DNA of 42,662 nucleotides from Desulfobulbaceae bacterium (GTDB lineage Bacteria > Desulfobacterota > Desulfobulbia > Desulfobulbales > Desulfocapsaceae): positions 1-42,662 of the forward strand of contig JAIRRG010000052.1 in NCBI GenBank assembly GCA_031256095.1. The letters run 5' to 3'. Positions 41,425 through 42,662 of this stretch are shown here, piece after piece. The notes under the pieces were generated by a model, which ran no database searches, was not told where the DNA came from, and was given only the letters and a program-made list of their open reading frames with translations. The position numbers were made by a program, and so were the translations under genes. Position 1 is the first letter of the stretch; each line of letters opens with the position of its first letter.

Positions 41425-42662
41425 ATGTCAGAAAAATATACCCTCAAAACTTTTCTCAAGCGTTATCGTTATCACCTGATTGTCCTGCTACTCTTACTTG
41501 GAGGATATTCCATGTATCCAATACAAAATTCTGTCATGTATTCTCCACAGGAGATAAGCGCCAACCCGACGCTGCTGAATCATGGCACCCTTACCGGCAA
41601 GGGATACAGCACGCTTCTGAGTATCGCCAACTGTACCATCACCGGCGCCAGATTGAAAAATATCAGGCTTGATGACCTGAAAGTGGAAAACGTCACCTTT
41701 AAGAATTGCGTATTTGAGAAAGTTGAATCGCTGGGCGCGGTGTTTACGAATGTTATCTTTGATCACTGTACCTTTATCAGCGCCCAATTTGATAAGGGAA
41801 AATTGGATAAGGTCTTGTTTCACGGCGGCAAAATGTATTCCGTCGGCGATCCTGAACGTGTGAATGATAATGGTTATTTCTATGGCACATTTTTTGACAA
41901 TGTCATTTTTGATGACATTGAACTGAATAATGTCAACCTGTGGCCTGTCGGCGAATCTGTTTTTTTTAGAAATATCAGCAAAGTATCTAATCGTGGAGGC
42001 GTAATATCGACTGGCGATAGCATATATGCGCGTATTGATAATTCACATATCAAAGATACCGACTTTGTTACCGCCGGAGATGGCTCATCCATTTACGCGA
42101 CTAACAGCACGCTTTTTCGATCAGGTCTTAGGGGCGGGAAATTCGTATATATTGAAAATTGCGATATGCGACGGACAGGATTGAGTAGTGATGAAGTTCT
42201 GGTCGTGAAAAATTGTGTAGTAGGCGGCGCAGCAAAGGGATCGGAAAACAGCAAATTTTATATTGTTAATTCCAAAACACCAGTAGCACCAGATATAACA
42301 TCAGATGATCCTACAGATCGCGCCCGTGTCGCTTTCGACGGAAAAGATTTGACCGAAGTATATATATTGAATCCATCAGGGCCATTCCGCGCCGGGATAT
42401 ACCGAGGCAGGATAACAGCCATAAATACTGAGCTTGTTGATTTTTATATTGGAGAGGTTCCTGTGGACATTGATCTGAAAGACGTAACCATCCGGGGCGG
42501 CGAATGGAAGGACTTGCGCATGAAAGGCGGCGGCCGCTGGGAGAATGTCAAAATTTATCCGCAAATTACGCTGGAAAATGCCGTGCTGGGCGACATCGAG
42601 GCTTATAACCTGACCTTTCCCGAAGGCAATCCCTGGGTCGGCAACGCCAAATCCAACTTGAA
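41425..42662 (+). CDS. Membrane-anchored beta-helix/pentapeptide-like protein (partial, runs off the window)
   Basis: The open frame begins at ATG 41425 and stays open for 412 codons to the window end. The N-terminus is a basic stretch followed by a hydrophobic segment (RYHLIVLLLLLGGYSMY, about 14-30): a signal anchor that would place the rest outside the inner membrane. The body consists of irregular short repeats of the type (F/V)xN(V/C)xF(x)(D/N)C, for example ENVTFKNCVFEKVE and FTNVIFDHCTFISAQF. This is the pattern of pentapeptide repeats or a right-handed beta-helix. Asn, Asp and Gly are abundant at turns. The C-terminus and any effector domain lie outside the window. It is probably co-transcribed with the metallophosphoesterase. 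Confidence 0.75.
   Translation, partial: MSEKYTLKTFLKRYRYHLIVLLLLLGGYSMYPIQNSVMYSPQEISANPTLLNHGTLTGKGYSTLLSIANCTITGARLKNIRLDDLKVENVTFKNCVFEKVESLGAVFTNVIFDHCTFISAQFDKGKLDKVLFHGGKMYSVGDPERVNDNGYFYGTFFDNVIFDDIELNNVNLWPVGESVFFRNISKVSNRGGVISTGDSIYARIDNSHIKDTDFVTAGDGSSIYATNSTLFRSGLRGGKFVYIENCDMRRTGLSSDEVLVVKNCVVGGAAKGSENSKFYIVNSKTPVAPDITSDDPTDRARVAFDGKDLTEVYILNPSGPFRAGIYRGRITAINTELVDFYIGEVPVDIDLKDVTIRGGEWKDLRMKGGGRWENVKIYPQITLENAVLGDIEAYNLTFPEGNPWVGNAKSNL

Overview
The window looks like chromosomal DNA from a Gram-negative bacterium, most likely a deltaproteobacterium (Desulfobacterota, Geobacter/Desulfuromonas-like gene order). The evidence is gene content and order: rpsF-rpsR-DUF2232-rplI-dnaB followed by leuS and the LPS-assembly lipoprotein gene lptE; rplU-rpmA-obgE-proB; and a periplasmic LivK with a cleavable signal peptide and no lipobox. 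The taxonomic call is an inference from synteny, not from a search.

Region by region: 1-7473 is a leftward housekeeping operon. A near-consensus promoter overlapping the mazG stop codon drives rpsF, rpsR, a DUF2232 membrane protein and rplI, then come an internal terminator, dnaB, leuS, a MITE-like inverted repeat and lptE. 7927-8586 is a small AP2-domain gene with its own promoter and a structured leader. 8737-11804 carries rplU-rpmA-obgE-proB, followed by elbB and a pRiA4b ORF-3-like gene. At 13471 there is an isolated element resembling a degenerate type I-C CRISPR repeat. A TtcA-like tRNA thiolase, an unrelated-looking membrane protein and hisB read leftward. A consensus promoter then drives tRNA-Gly(GCC), followed by rplM-rpsI, argC and truA.

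18903-26758 looks like an acquired block: a LysR regulator, about 1.2 kb of decayed AT-rich DNA with an IS481-family transposase fossil, and a complete branched-chain amino acid ABC importer (livKHMGF). The liv operon is split by a Sel1-repeat membrane protein gene bracketed by two copies of the same repeat family. pgeF, glyA and polA (all leftward) return to housekeeping functions.

The most interesting part is 32216-35657, a visibly AT-rich, tightly overlapping leftward operon of five genes. Its first gene encodes a radical SAM protein with the cysteine layout of the archaeal tetraether-lipid synthase (Tes/MJ0619) family. Next come an isoprenylcysteine-methyltransferase-like membrane enzyme, a DUF4395-like membrane protein, an Lgt-like protein whose catalytic signature has been rewritten, and a small membrane protein. 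I read it as a candidate horizontally acquired membrane-lipid or membrane-protein lipid-modification system. After kup, the right end (38321-42662) holds a second unusual unit: a 991-residue calcineurin-like metallophosphoesterase with a large unknown N-terminal region, followed 10 bases later by a membrane-anchored beta-helix-like protein that runs off the window.
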